Positions 44,943-53,692 of a stretch of DNA of 64,000 nt are shown here, piece after piece. The notes below the pieces were generated by a model that was not told where the DNA came from, made no database searches, and saw nothing but the letters and a program-made list of their open reading frames with translations. Position 1 is the stretch's first letter. Every line of letters begins with the position of its first letter. Both the position numbers and the translations under genes were made by a program. The stretch comes from an uncultured Dorea sp. (GTDB lineage Bacteria; Bacillota; Clostridia; Lachnospirales; Lachnospiraceae): the NCBI GenBank assembly GCA_910584615.1, contig CAJUAM010000005.1, positions 1 through 64,000 on the forward strand, in the 5' to 3' direction.

Positions 44943-46376
44943 ATGTGTTTCAAAAAGAAAGTGACCGTGTTTTTTATTGCTGCTTTTCTGGTATCAGTGA
45001 TATTTGGCGGCTGCGTTTTTGGCAGGAATTTGGGAACAGGAAATAAGAACAGGACAGAGAGTGGTTTTAAGAAGGATTATGTACCGTCTGAATTTGTACA
45101 GGCAGATGTGGAGAGTGATACGCTTCAGTGGTTTTGTTCTGCTTATGCAATCTATACAAGTCATAACAGGAAAGATCTTGGCATGATAGGCGGAACAGCG
45201 CCGGAAAATAAAGAGATGCATGAGCGTGCTATCAAGAACGCGTTAGAGTCCGGGTGGGGAATCAAAGGCCACAGAAGCGCAGTCGTAAAGATCAATAAGC
45301 TGTTATCCGGCGGACACCGGAAAAAGTATCGGGAACTTATAGCAGATATGAAGGATGAAAGACTCCTTGGCATACCTCAGGAGGAGATGGAGATTGCAGT
45401 TTATGAGGACGGAGAGAATGAAGAGCTCAGAGAGTATATCTGCGCTTATCATGCATATCATGAGTTTGGAGAAAATGCAATTGACGGCTGGGATTACTGC
45501 CGTGCCCTTCAGGTATTAGGGGACTGCTATCAGGCAGATTATATCAGCCTTGAGGAATGTCTGGATGTATCTTTGATCGTGGCAAAAAGGCTGCAGAGTA
45601 CCTTTGCCAACTGGGAAGATGTATGCAGGAGTTATCTCTATGGGTATTATTTTTGGGGGCATAGCTCGGCGGATACTGAGTGGAGATGGGATATCTATAA
45701 GGAGCTTGCTGCGATGGAGGACGGTCCCTACACCGTACCCTATGATACAGAACTGAAAGAAAACTGGAAAGATGTGAAGGGGAAAAGCCGGGACAGTTCC
45801 GGTAATGATCCTTCCGAAAAAGATACAACTTCAGAAGGAACCGCTGTTTTCACTCCAAAAACCGATAAGAAAGGACGTTATATCTTATCAACTACTGACG
45901 GAAAGAAAAAGGTTTCTATCGGATTGCCAGATGATTATGAGTGCAATGAGGAATGGAGCAGCGAAGACAATCTTATATTTGATTATAAGCTGAAGGAAGG
46001 CAGTGAAAAATCCTACTATGAATCCTTGAGTTTTCGTGTTGAAGAGTCGGAAGGCTCTGTAGCGGAGGAGGAATCTTTTGTGTCGATTTTAAAGAAGGAG
46101 GAAGCGTATTGGAAGAAAGACAGTCTCTATGAAGATGTACAGTATACTGATACGAAGGAAATGAAAGCGGGAGATCATACGGTAAAGTACTGTTCTGTCA
46201 GCGCCCTTACAAGTGCTACAGAGAAAATCTGTGATAAGATGTGGTATGTATGGTTTGAGACATCCGACGGCTATACCGTATATTGTTCAGTATTAGAGTC
46301 GACAAAAGACATAAAGGACAGAGCCGTTTCGAAGAAAAAGGTAAAGACTTTTATGTCGAAGATAGATGATCAGTAG
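44943..46376 (+). CDS. DUF1266-type lipoprotein
   Basis: The 477-residue protein has a lipoprotein signal peptide with lipobox VIFGGC (lipidated Cys24). Residues about 90-260 resemble DUF1266: ALESGWGIKGHRSAVVKINK, then GWDYCRALQVLGDCYQADYI and a YYFWGHSS-type ending. A charged linker rich in serine, aspartate and lysine leads to a C-terminal domain of about 170 residues that I do not recognise. It begins 25 bases after hisIE and may be read from the his promoter, but it is not a histidine gene. Its function is unknown. Confidence 0.7.
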   Translation: MCFKKKVTVFFIAAFLVSVIFGGCVFGRNLGTGNKNRTESGFKKDYVPSEFVQADVESDTLQWFCSAYAIYTSHNRKDLGMIGGTAPENKEMHERAIKNALESGWGIKGHRSAVVKINKLLSGGHRKKYRELIADMKDERLLGIPQEEMEIAVYEDGENEELREYICAYHAYHEFGENAIDGWDYCRALQVLGDCYQADYISLEECLDVSLIVAKRLQSTFANWEDVCRSYLYGYYFWGHSSADTEWRWDIYKELAAMEDGPYTVPYDTELKENWKDVKGKSRDSSGNDPSEKDTTSEGTAVFTPKTDKKGRYILSTTDGKKKVSIGLPDDYECNEEWSSEDNLIFDYKLKEGSEKSYYESLSFRVEESEGSVAEEESFVSILKKEEAYWKKDSLYEDVQYTDTKEMKAGDHTVKYCSVSALTSATEKICDKMWYVWFETSDGYTVYCSVLESTKDIKDRAVSKKKVKTFMSKIDDQ

Positions 46377-46504
46377 TTATGGCAGAGCTGCGTTTTTAAA
46401 AGTCTGCAGGATCGGATATATTTTCAATCGTTTATGCATATGGTATAAAAGGATGCGAAAGCAAGGACAGTGTATAAATGCCTATATGTTAAGGACGGAG
46501 GAAA

Positions 46505-46834
46505 ATGGATATGGTTGATAGAAATGTTAGCAGAAGTGATTCGGAAAGACGCAGAAGAGAGTTGTTAGAACAGACAAGGCAGCGCTACAGCGACCGTTTT
46601 AGCCCGCCGGCGGTCCATCCAAGGTACAGCGGCTCCTACAACCGCCTTTATGGAGAGGAAGGGGAGGTAAGCGATAATACTTTTGGCGCAAGGGTATTTT
46701 TATGTCTTTTGCTGTTTGCGGCATTTGTCACTATGGATATGAAAAAGCAGGAGGTTTTCCACGTGAACAGCGACAGGATCGTAAAAGAGATTACGACAGA
46801 TCTGGATGTGGCAAAGGTGTGGAAAAGCCTGTAG
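46505..46834 (+). CDS. Small membrane protein of unknown function
   Basis: A 109-residue product behind a strong GGAGGA site. The N-terminal 60 residues are rich in arginine, serine and glutamate (SDSERRRRELLEQTRQRY), followed by one hydrophobic segment (VFLCLLLFAAFVTM) and a short C-terminal tail. No family is recognised. It lies 128 bases after the DUF1266 gene and is followed by hairpins. Confidence 0.65.
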   Translation: MDMVDRNVSRSDSERRRRELLEQTRQRYSDRFSPPAVHPRYSGSYNRLYGEEGEVSDNTFGARVFLCLLLFAAFVTMDMKKQEVFHVNSDRIVKEITTDLDVAKVWKSL

Positions 46835-46894
46835 AGTGTATCTGATGATAAAAAAAGATGCAGGGCAGAAAATGAGTGTTTAGAAATAAAATCC

Positions 46895-46916
46895 TACCCT
46901 GTCAGACGACAGGGTA
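46895..46916. repeat. Perfect 9-bp hairpin without T-run
   Basis: TACCCTGTC (46895-46903), loop AGAC, GACAGGGTA (46908-46916). There is no T-run, so it is not a simple terminator; it could be an operator or RNA structure at the end of the upstream message. Confidence 0.5.
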
Positions 46917-46949
46917 AACGTACCTATAAGAATATAACTGTATTTTAAG

Positions 46950-46980
46950 GCCGCCGTTTTATATGGCGGCTGTTCTTTTT
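46950..46980 (+). terminator. Terminator after the small membrane protein gene
   Basis: GCCGCC (46950-46955) pairs with GGCGGC (46965-46970), followed by TGTTCTTTTT. Confidence 0.75.
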
Positions 46981-47188
46981 ATGCCGTTTATATAGCACAG
47001 TTTACTGAATTCGTAATAATTTGGCTCTATTCTTTAACATAAATTGGATTGTCTTTATCAGTTCATTTTTAATTTTATACATATAGGAAGTTTAAATATA
47101 TAAAGAAAATTTTCAATAACTATTGGCTCAGAAAGTATGATATGCTGTTTTTTAACAAAAATTATATTACATAAGGAGGAAATCTCAT

Positions 47189-47713
47189 ATGAAAATCGGA
47201 GTGACAGAAATCAGTCCCAGAAAAGTCCAGCAAGTGTCGGAAAAGAAATTTAAAGACGGATACTATTGCTGTGAGGCGCTTGTAAGTGCAATACGCGACG
47301 AGTTCCAGCTTGATGTTCCAGAGGAAGTGATCGCTATGGCATCCGGTATGGCAGTGGGTGCCGGAAAATCAGGATGTGTCTGCGGCGCGTTTAATGGCGG
47401 TATCCTTGCTCTCGGAATGTTCTTTGGACGTACAGAGCAGGATGGACCTGCGAATCCCAAAAGCGTAAAATGCATGGAACTTACGAAAGAACTTCATGAC
47501 TGGTTCAAAGAAGCTAATCAAAAAAATGCAATCTGCTGTCGTGTTCTTACAAAAGAATTTGACAAAGGACGTGGAGAGCACAAAGAGCAGTGTATTTTCT
47601 TTACAGGTCTGTGTGCATGGAAAGTTGCGCAGATTGTATGCCGTGAGCTTGGCATCAGGAATCTTGATGAGACCGACGAACCTGCAGCGAGACGTACGGT
47701 AGCTGAAATCTAA
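47189..47713 (+). CDS. C_GCAxxG_C_C family cysteine-rich (redox-active) protein
   Basis: The 174-residue protein shows the spaced cysteines of the C_GCAxxG_C_C family: YYCCEALVSAI, GKSGCVCGAFNGGILALG, ICCRVLTKEF, and CIFFTGLC near the end. Members are thought to be redox-active or metal-binding partners of membrane transporters or dehydrogenases; the function is not settled. ATG 47189 follows AAGGAGGAAA. A TDT-type transporter gene follows 46 bases later, so they probably work together. Confidence 0.85.
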   Translation: MKIGVTEISPRKVQQVSEKKFKDGYYCCEALVSAIRDEFQLDVPEEVIAMASGMAVGAGKSGCVCGAFNGGILALGMFFGRTEQDGPANPKSVKCMELTKELHDWFKEANQKNAICCRVLTKEFDKGRGEHKEQCIFFTGLCAWKVAQIVCRELGIRNLDETDEPAARRTVAEI

Positions 47714-47759
47714 AACCCGAAATACTATCTTTTGTTTTTACAGAAAGGATATCAGAAAC

Positions 47760-48680
47760 ATGAAAAACACGATCAAAAGAGTTCCGATCCCATTTTGCGG
47801 TGTAATGCTTGGGCTTGTGGCTTTAGGGAATCTTCTTCAAAGCTACGGAGAGGGGATTCGCTATGCATGCGGCATTGTGGCGGCATTTATCCTAGTTCTT
47901 GTTCTCCTGAAAGTCATCATGTTCCCACAGATGTTGAAAGAGGATATGAAGAACCCAATTATGGCAAGTGTTGCAGGGACGTTTCCAATGGCGGTTATGC
48001 TCCTTAGTACGTATATAAAACCCTTTATCGGAACTGCCGCGAAATATATCTGGTTCTTTGCAATCGGATTACATGCCGTGCTCATCATTTATTTTACTAT
48101 TAAATTCGTATTGAAATTGCAGATGCCGAAAGTATTTGCCAGTTACTATATCGTATATGTAGGAATCGTAGTGGCCGCTGTAACAGCACCTGCATTTGAA
48201 CAATTAAAGGTGGGAGCGGCAGCTTTCTGGTTTGGATTTGCGACATTGATCGCATTGCTTGTTCTTGTGACTGTACGTTATGTGAAATATCCGGAAGTTC
48301 CGGAACCGGCAAAGCCGCTGATCTGTATCTATGCAGCGCCTACAAGTCTTTGTATCGCAGGATATGTACAATCGGTCATGCCAAAATCAAAGAATTTCCT
48401 GTTGGCAATGTTTGCGCTTGCGACTGTTCTTTATATATTTGCGCTTGTAAAAGCAATTGGATATTTAAGATTACAATTTTATCCAAGTTATGCGGCATTT
48501 ACTTTCCCATTTGTGATCAGTGCGATCGCATCAAAACAGACAGCAGCATGCCTTGCGAATATGAAACAGCCTTTGCCCTTTTTACAGCCGGTTATTCTTG
48601 TCGAAACCATCATAGCGGCGGTATTAGTTATTTATACCTTTGTTAGATTTGTGGGTTTTGTTTTTGCAAAAAATAATTAG
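47760..48680 (+). CDS. TDT-family transporter (tellurite resistance/C4-dicarboxylate type)
   Basis: This 306-residue protein has about ten transmembrane helices and the start IPFCGVMLGLVALGNLLQSYG, consistent with the TDT/SLAC1-like family that moves dicarboxylates, tellurite, sulfite or other anions. The helix IMASVAGTFPMAVMLLSTYI is also typical. Substrate unknown. It forms a two-gene unit with the cysteine-rich protein upstream, ended by a strong terminator. Confidence 0.8.
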   Translation: MKNTIKRVPIPFCGVMLGLVALGNLLQSYGEGIRYACGIVAAFILVLVLLKVIMFPQMLKEDMKNPIMASVAGTFPMAVMLLSTYIKPFIGTAAKYIWFFAIGLHAVLIIYFTIKFVLKLQMPKVFASYYIVYVGIVVAAVTAPAFEQLKVGAAAFWFGFATLIALLVLVTVRYVKYPEVPEPAKPLICIYAAPTSLCIAGYVQSVMPKSKNFLLAMFALATVLYIFALVKAIGYLRLQFYPSYAAFTFPFVISAIASKQTAACLANMKQPLPFLQPVILVETIIAAVLVIYTFVRFVGFVFAKNN

Positions 48681-48703
48681 ATAAAAAGAAAAACAGTTTG
48701 TTT

Positions 48704-48739
48704 AAAACAGCATCTAAAGAAAGATTTAGGTGCTGTTTT
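48704..48739 (+). terminator. Terminator after the TDT transporter gene
   Basis: A 15-bp stem (48704-48718 with 48725-48739, AAAACAGCATCTAAA and its complement with one G-T pair) has a six-base loop and ends in TTTT. Confidence 0.85.
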
Positions 48740-48848
48740 GCTGTGTATTTCAGAGAGATAAAAGGGTGCCAGATATTAAGGAAAAATGGATTTATTGTAC
48801 AATGTTCCAAAACACAACAAGCATGTGACAGAGAAAGTATCATGTGCA

Positions 48849-48877
48849 TTGACATTGGAGTATCTCTAAAATATAAT
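48849..48877 (+). promoter_or_regulatory. Perfect consensus promoter for the BspA-like surface protein gene
   Basis: TTGACA at 48849-48854 and TATAAT at 48872-48877, exactly 17 bases apart. The leader to the start codon is about 70 bases. Confidence 0.8.
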
Positions 48878-48952
48878 GATGTAAATCGATAAGATTTGTG
48901 TACTTGAAATGTTAAAATTACATGATTGTTATTTTTTACAGAAGGGCGGATA

Positions 48953-51388
48953 ATGAGGATGAGGAAAAAAATATTGGCAATGTTGTTTGCGATAGGTCTG
49001 TTATTTACGATGTTGCCAACAGTTGCGCAGGCTGAAGAAAGCGGCTGGTGCGGTATGGATGTGCAATGGACATTAAGTGAAGGAGTACTTACTATTACGG
49101 GTACAGGTGATATGTCTATTACAGGGTCAAATCCATGGGGAAAATATTATGATAGCATTGAAACAATTAATATTGCTTCAGGTGTAACATCAATTGAAGA
49201 ATCTGCATTTTCCGGATGTAGTAGATTGAAGAATGTGACACTTCCAGAAGGTATGGTAAAGATTGGAAGAGCAGCCTTTACTGGCTGTAGTGGTCTGACA
49301 AGTTTGGAGATACCGAATAGTGTAACAGATATTGGATGGGGTGCATTTCAGATGTGTGAAAATCTGGAAAGCATTGTTATTCCTCAAGGTGTAACAAATA
49401 TCGAATCTTGTGTGTTTACCGGATGTAGAGCTCTAAGAAGTGTTACACTTCCAGAAAGTGTGTCATCTATAGGAAGTTCTGCATTTTCCGGATGCAATAA
49501 TCTTGTGGATATTGATATTCCAGAGGGAGTAACAAGTATCGGAAATAGCGCATTTAATGAATGTTATTTATTATCCAGTATTGTTATCCCAAAAGGTGTG
49601 ACAAAGATTGAAGAGAAAACTTTTACAGCTTGTAAAAAATTAGAAAATATTGAGATACCAGATAGTATAACAAGTATCGGGCGAGATGCTTTTCTTGAGT
49701 GTCACAGTCTTAAGAGTTTTACGATCCCAGAAGGTGTAACAAAGATTGAATATCGTACATTTTTTGGATGTGTCGGATTGGAAAGTATTAGGATACCAGA
49801 TAGTGTAACCAGTATAGGGGAAGCAGCATTTGGCAATTGTTCTAAAATTACGAATATTGAGATTCCGAGCAATGTAACGAGTATTGGAAACAGTGCGTTT
49901 AGCGCCTGTCCGATAACGAGTATTGTAATACCGGAAGGAATAACAAGTATCGGAGAAGGAACCTTTTCCGGCTGTGGTAGATTAAAAAGTGTTACCCTTC
50001 CAGCAAGTATAATTGAAATAGGGGAAAATGCTTTTCTATACTGCCAATGTATATGTGATGTATATTTTACTGGGACTGAGAAACAAAGAGAACTCATTTC
50101 AATAAAAAATGGAAATGATAATTTGACAGAGATAGTATGGCAATACATACATCTGCATACTGAAGTGATCGACCCGGCAATGGAGCCTACTTATTTTGAT
50201 ACAGGACTGACGGAGGGAAGTCATTGTTCCAACTGTGGAGAAACGATAAAGGAGCAGCAGACCGTACCGAAGAAAGTGCTAGGAGTGCCAGTATTAACGG
50301 TGACTGGTGGTACAGATAGTGTGAAGCTTGTATGGAAGCAGATTGACGGGGCCACTGGATATGAAATTTTTCGAAGTACCAGTCACGAAGGAAGTTACAG
50401 TAAGATTCAAACTGTATCCGGGGGAAGTATTCTTTCTTTTGCGGATACGGGACTCAGTGCTGAAACGACTTATTATTATAAAATAAGAACGGTTGCTACG
50501 GCTAATGGAAAGACGGTATACAGCAGTGATTCAACAATCTTACCAGTAAAGACTGAGACTAAAAATCAAGAATCGGAAGTAACTCCTCCAGCAAATCCAA
50601 AACCAGAAACTTATACAATTAAGACATCAACAGGAAAGGGCGGAAAAGCAAACGGCGGCGGGACAAAGAAAGTTGGAGAACAGGTGACTTTGACAGCGAT
50701 ACCAGATAAGGGGTATTATTTTGCAGGGTGGAAGGAGAACAATAAGAAAGTATCCTCATCACAGACTTATACATTTAGCGTAAAAAAGAATCAGGAATTG
50801 ACAGCTTCTTTTGCGAAGTTTTCTGCTCCTGTGCTGTCAAAGACTTCCGTGGATATCACGAGTGTTAAGGTCAGCTGGAAGAAAGTTCCCGGAGCAACAG
50901 CATATGAGGTATATCGTGCTAACAGCAAAAGTGGAAAATTCACGAAGAAAGCTGTGATTTCTAAATCAAGTACAGTAAATTATACGGATAAGAAGCTTAC
51001 GACCGGAAAGACCTATTATTATAAAGTGCGTGCAGTTGCTTCTGGAACAGTAAAAACAACTTACAGCAATTACTCCAGCATGAAGAGCGCGAAGCCCCTG
51101 CCGGCGAAGATAGGTGGTGTGAAAGCGTCTGCTGGTTCAAAAAGTGTTAAAATGAGCTGGAAAAAGGCTGCTGGAGTGACAGGATATGAGGTATATCGCT
51201 CGACCAGTAAGAACGGAAAATATAAAAAAGTTAAGAGTATCAGCAAGGCAGCTACAACAAAATACACAGATAAAAAACTAAAAGCAAAAAAAACATATTA
51301 CTATAAGGTGCGTGCCTATAAAAAGGTGAGTGGAAAAAAAGTTTATGGCGCTTTCAGTGCTGTTAAGAGCGCTAAGACTAAGAAGTGA
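48953..51388 (+). CDS. Secreted BspA-like leucine-rich repeat surface protein with FN3 domains
   Basis: ATG 48953 follows GAAGGGCGG and encodes 811 residues. A signal peptide (ILAMLFAIGLLFTMLPTVAQA) is followed by a short domain with WTLSEGVLTITGTGDMS, then about 13 leucine-rich repeats of 23 residues of the TpLRR/BspA type, each like SVTSIGEAAFGNCSKITNIE. After these come a CxxC module (HCSNCGETIKEQQTVPKK), a first FN3 domain, an InlB/Listeria-Bacteroides-type repeat (IPDKGYYFAGWKENNKK) and two more FN3 domains rich in lysine. No LPXTG or membrane anchor is seen, so the basic C-terminus may bind the wall. Probable adhesin or host-interaction protein. The codon use is more AT-rich than in neighbouring housekeeping genes. 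Confidence 0.85.
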   Translation: MRMRKKILAMLFAIGLLFTMLPTVAQAEESGWCGMDVQWTLSEGVLTITGTGDMSITGSNPWGKYYDSIETINIASGVTSIEESAFSGCSRLKNVTLPEGMVKIGRAAFTGCSGLTSLEIPNSVTDIGWGAFQMCENLESIVIPQGVTNIESCVFTGCRALRSVTLPESVSSIGSSAFSGCNNLVDIDIPEGVTSIGNSAFNECYLLSSIVIPKGVTKIEEKTFTACKKLENIEIPDSITSIGRDAFLECHSLKSFTIPEGVTKIEYRTFFGCVGLESIRIPDSVTSIGEAAFGNCSKITNIEIPSNVTSIGNSAFSACPITSIVIPEGITSIGEGTFSGCGRLKSVTLPASIIEIGENAFLYCQCICDVYFTGTEKQRELISIKNGNDNLTEIVWQYIHLHTEVIDPAMEPTYFDTGLTEGSHCSNCGETIKEQQTVPKKVLGVPVLTVTGGTDSVKLVWKQIDGATGYEIFRSTSHEGSYSKIQTVSGGSILSFADTGLSAETTYYYKIRTVATANGKTVYSSDSTILPVKTETKNQESEVTPPANPKPETYTIKTSTGKGGKANGGGTKKVGEQVTLTAIPDKGYYFAGWKENNKKVSSSQTYTFSVKKNQELTASFAKFSAPVLSKTSVDITSVKVSWKKVPGATAYEVYRANSKSGKFTKKAVISKSSTVNYTDKKLTTGKTYYYKVRAVASGTVKTTYSNYSSMKSAKPLPAKIGGVKASAGSKSVKMSWKKAAGVTGYEVYRSTSKNGKYKKVKSISKAATTKYTDKKLKAKKTYYYKVRAYKKVSGKKVYGAFSAVKSAKTKK
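49180..50080 (+). repeat. Tandem leucine-rich repeat units (about 13 x 69 bp)
   Basis: Imperfect 69-base units encode 23-residue repeats with the pattern V-T-S-I-G-x-x-A-F-x-x-C. The DNA copies are diverged, so they look old rather than freshly expanded. Confidence 0.75.
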
Positions 51389-51425
51389 TAAGTTATATCA
51401 TTGATCTTACATAAAAGAAAATAGG

Positions 51426-51480
51426 AATCTCCCGTAGAAGATCAGATAATAAAAATTTCTGGATTCTGCGGGAGATTTTT
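51426..51480. terminator. Bidirectional terminator between the surface protein and LysR genes
   Basis: A 14-bp stem pairs 51426-51439 (AATCTCCCGTAGAA) with 51464-51477 and is followed by a T-run; it separates convergent genes. Confidence 0.85.
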
Positions 51481-51509
51481 GCTTTTACAGGATTAAAAAT
51501 AGTATCAGC

Positions 51510-52454
51510 TTACAGTCTCTTTTCGTGGGAACGGGACAGAGATTCGTATATGATTGAGTCAGGGAGGCACGAATAGGGGCATGTTTCAAGAAACTTATAC
51601 AGTATCTGAGTAAAGATCCGTACAGCCTCCTTTGAGCCGGCCCTTAGATTTTTCTGAATCGTCATATACCGTACGATATCCGGAGGAGGTGACTTTAGAG
51701 AATATATTTTTACGGGCTTTGTGTCAATGAATTTCTGGGCGGCAGTCACAGGCAGGATTGCCCAATAATCATGCTTCAGAAAAGGCTCAAGCATAGAAGG
51801 TTCATTGATATGGATGACAGAACGTTTATCCGGATGCCACCAGTGATCATGCCACTGCTGATAGTCGTGAGACCAGCTGTGGTATAACTCCTTTCCAGGA
51901 TCCAGATCCCCAGGATGTACGAAAGAGGAGTCCGGAAACTTGTCTTTGTGTGTGATCAGGCAAAAAGGCTCTTTAATGATGGGAATTGAGAAAAATTTTT
52001 CACTGTCAGCATCATTATTCATAAAACCAATATCTAATTCCCGATTTTCCATTAATTTATGGATTTCCCAGGAATGATGGTTTGTAATATGCAGTTCCAT
52101 GGTAGGGCACATTTCAAGGGCCTGGCTGTAAAAAGGAAGTAGCAGGAAGTTATTAAGGCTGTGTACGCCGGCAATGCGGAGGCGGAAATATTGGGGGTTC
52201 TTATGGATTTCCCGGATTTCTTCCTGAAGCAGAAGCCAACGCTGTGCGATAGAAAGAAAATCCTCTCCGTATGATGTGAGTTCAACGTATTTTTGTCCTT
52301 TACTTCTGGTAAATAAGGGCACGCCCACTTCTTTTTCTAAAAGAGCCAGACGCTGGCTTACTGTCGACTGGGAAAGAAACAGAGTTTCAGCCGCCTTTGT
52401 GAGTGTTTTTGTTTTATAAATTGCAAAAAATAGTTCAATATCAGAATTTTGCAT
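51510..52454 (-). CDS. LysR-family transcriptional regulator of the TRAP/D-amino-acid gene cluster
   Basis: The start at 52452-52454 has AAGGAG 8 bases upstream and gives 314 residues; an ATG two codons earlier is too close to that site. The N-terminal winged helix reads DIELFFAIYKTKTLTKAAET and LFLSQSTVSQRLALLEKEVG, followed by a substrate-binding-like effector domain. It diverges from a seven-gene catabolic run and is its obvious regulator; the effector would be the transported compound or an intermediate (inference). Confidence 0.9.
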   Translation of the reverse strand: MQNSDIELFFAIYKTKTLTKAAETLFLSQSTVSQRLALLEKEVGVPLFTRSKGQKYVELTSYGEDFLSIAQRWLLLQEEIREIHKNPQYFRLRIAGVHSLNNFLLLPFYSQALEMCPTMELHITNHHSWEIHKLMENRELDIGFMNNDADSEKFFSIPIIKEPFCLITHKDKFPDSSFVHPGDLDPGKELYHSWSHDYQQWHDHWWHPDKRSVIHINEPSMLEPFLKHDYWAILPVTAAQKFIDTKPVKIYSLKSPPPDIVRYMTIQKNLRAGSKEAVRIFTQILYKFLETCPYSCLPDSIIYESLSRSHEKRL

Positions 52455-52512
52455 ATACATTTCTCCTTATAAAATATCATATGTAACAATATTATATATC
52501 ATAATTATCCGT

Positions 52513-52541
52513 TTTTCAAATATATGTGTCTATGATATGAT
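52513..52541 (+). promoter_or_regulatory. Promoter of the TRAP/D-amino-acid operon
   Basis: TTTTCA at 52513-52518 and TATGAT at 52536-52541 with a 17-base spacer. The flanks contain inverted ATATCAT/ATGATAT segments that could bind the divergent LysR protein. The imperfect -35 fits an activator-dependent promoter. Confidence 0.5.
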
Positions 52542-52593
52542 TTATTTAACAAAACGGATCGATCCTATAGAAATATTTTTGGAGGAAATTACT

Positions 52594-53652
52594 ATGCTAA
52601 CAGAAAAATTAGAAACGCCTGCCTTAATTCTTGATCTTGATATTTTTGAAGAAAATCTGGCAATAATGAAAGAAACGATCGCAGGGACAAATCTTAAGAT
52701 GAGGCCACATTATAAAACAACAAAATGTCCCTGGATCGCACACCGTCAGATCGAAGACGGCGCAAAGGGAATCACATGTGCAAAATTAGGCGAAGCAGAA
52801 GACTTGATCAGCGCAGGCATAGAAGATGTTCTGATCGCGAATGAGATTGTCGAGCAGTCTAAAATAGACAGGGTTGCCTACCTTGCAGGGTGCTGCCGGC
52901 TGTCAATTTGTGTGGATGATGTGGATAACATTCACGCGCTGGAGGAAGCGGCAGCTAACTATGGAACTGTGATCCACTGTCTGGTTGAATACCGGGTTGG
53001 GAACAGATGTGGTGTGTACACGCCAGAGGAAGCTTATGAATTGGCAAAGGAAGTAGAAAAATGTCCGCACCTTACATTTGACGGCCTGCAGGCTTATGCC
53101 GGACATCTGTCGCATGAAGTTGATTACGAGGTCAGAAGAACAGAATCAGATAAGTATGAAAAGATGTTGAAAGGAGTTAAGACGTATATTGAAGAGCGTG
53201 GTATCAAAGTGCGTGAAATCAGCGGCACGAGTACAGGAACTGTAGAATTCAGAGGAAAAGATACTGTTTTTACAGAGATCCAGGCAGGAAGTTATGTATT
53301 TATGGATACAGCTTATGGCGCGCTTGGACTGAAATTCAAGAATTCATTATTCGTTCTGACAACTGTACTTAGTGTACAGGATAAGCAGGTGGTAACAGAT
53401 GCCGGAAGAAAATCAATCGGCCTTGACCAGACACCGGCGGCGTTTGTTGATTTTGAAGGAGTACCGATTAAAACAACAGAAGAACACAGTCAGATTCCTG
53501 TTGAAAAGTCTGAACTGAAATTGGGAGACAAGCTTTTGATGCTTCCGGGACATTGCTGTACTACGATCAATATCCACGATGATCTTTATCTCGTACGCAA
53601 TGGCAGAGTGGTAGACCGGATACCGATTTCAGGAAGAGGAAAGAGCTGCTGA
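52594..53652 (+). CDS. PLP-dependent D-serine dehydratase / D-threonine aldolase-family enzyme
   Basis: At 352 residues this is a fold-type III (alanine racemase N-terminal) protein. ETPALILDLDIFEENL opens the barrel, the PLP lysine is in RPHYKTTKCPWIA, and GTSTGTVEF is the phosphate-binding region. Near the C-terminus the metal motif is LPGHCCTTINIHDD; the histidine-x-cysteine pair resembles the zinc site of eukaryotic-type D-serine dehydratase, whereas D-threonine aldolases usually have histidine-x-aspartate there. Either dehydration of D-serine or 3-hydroxy-D-aspartate, or aldol cleavage of a beta-hydroxy-D-amino acid, is possible. ATG 52594 follows GGAGGAAA. It is the first gene of the operon. 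Confidence 0.82.
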   Translation: MLTEKLETPALILDLDIFEENLAIMKETIAGTNLKMRPHYKTTKCPWIAHRQIEDGAKGITCAKLGEAEDLISAGIEDVLIANEIVEQSKIDRVAYLAGCCRLSICVDDVDNIHALEEAAANYGTVIHCLVEYRVGNRCGVYTPEEAYELAKEVEKCPHLTFDGLQAYAGHLSHEVDYEVRRTESDKYEKMLKGVKTYIEERGIKVREISGTSTGTVEFRGKDTVFTEIQAGSYVFMDTAYGALGLKFKNSLFVLTTVLSVQDKQVVTDAGRKSIGLDQTPAAFVDFEGVPIKTTEEHSQIPVEKSELKLGDKLLMLPGHCCTTINIHDDLYLVRNGRVVDRIPISGRGKSC

Positions 53653-53692
53653 TCATAAAGTATTTATAAAAATGTGAAGGAGGGTGTTACAT

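Larger units (their letters stand above)
46835..47188. other. Intergenic region with two hairpins
   Basis: This 354-base gap contains a 9-bp perfect hairpin at 46895-46916, a terminator at 46950-46980 and then about 200 AT-rich bases leading to the ribosome site (AAGGAGG) of the next gene. No ORF or RNA family was recognised. Confidence 0.5.

Noticed and set aside
43696..44953. Two long minus-strand frames opposite hisIE
   Set aside because: Both overlap conserved HisI/HisE coding sequence and lack supporting signals.
49180..50080. Regularly spaced repeats considered as a CRISPR array
   Set aside because: The period of about 69 bases is in frame and encodes leucine-rich repeats; there are no identical direct repeats or spacers.
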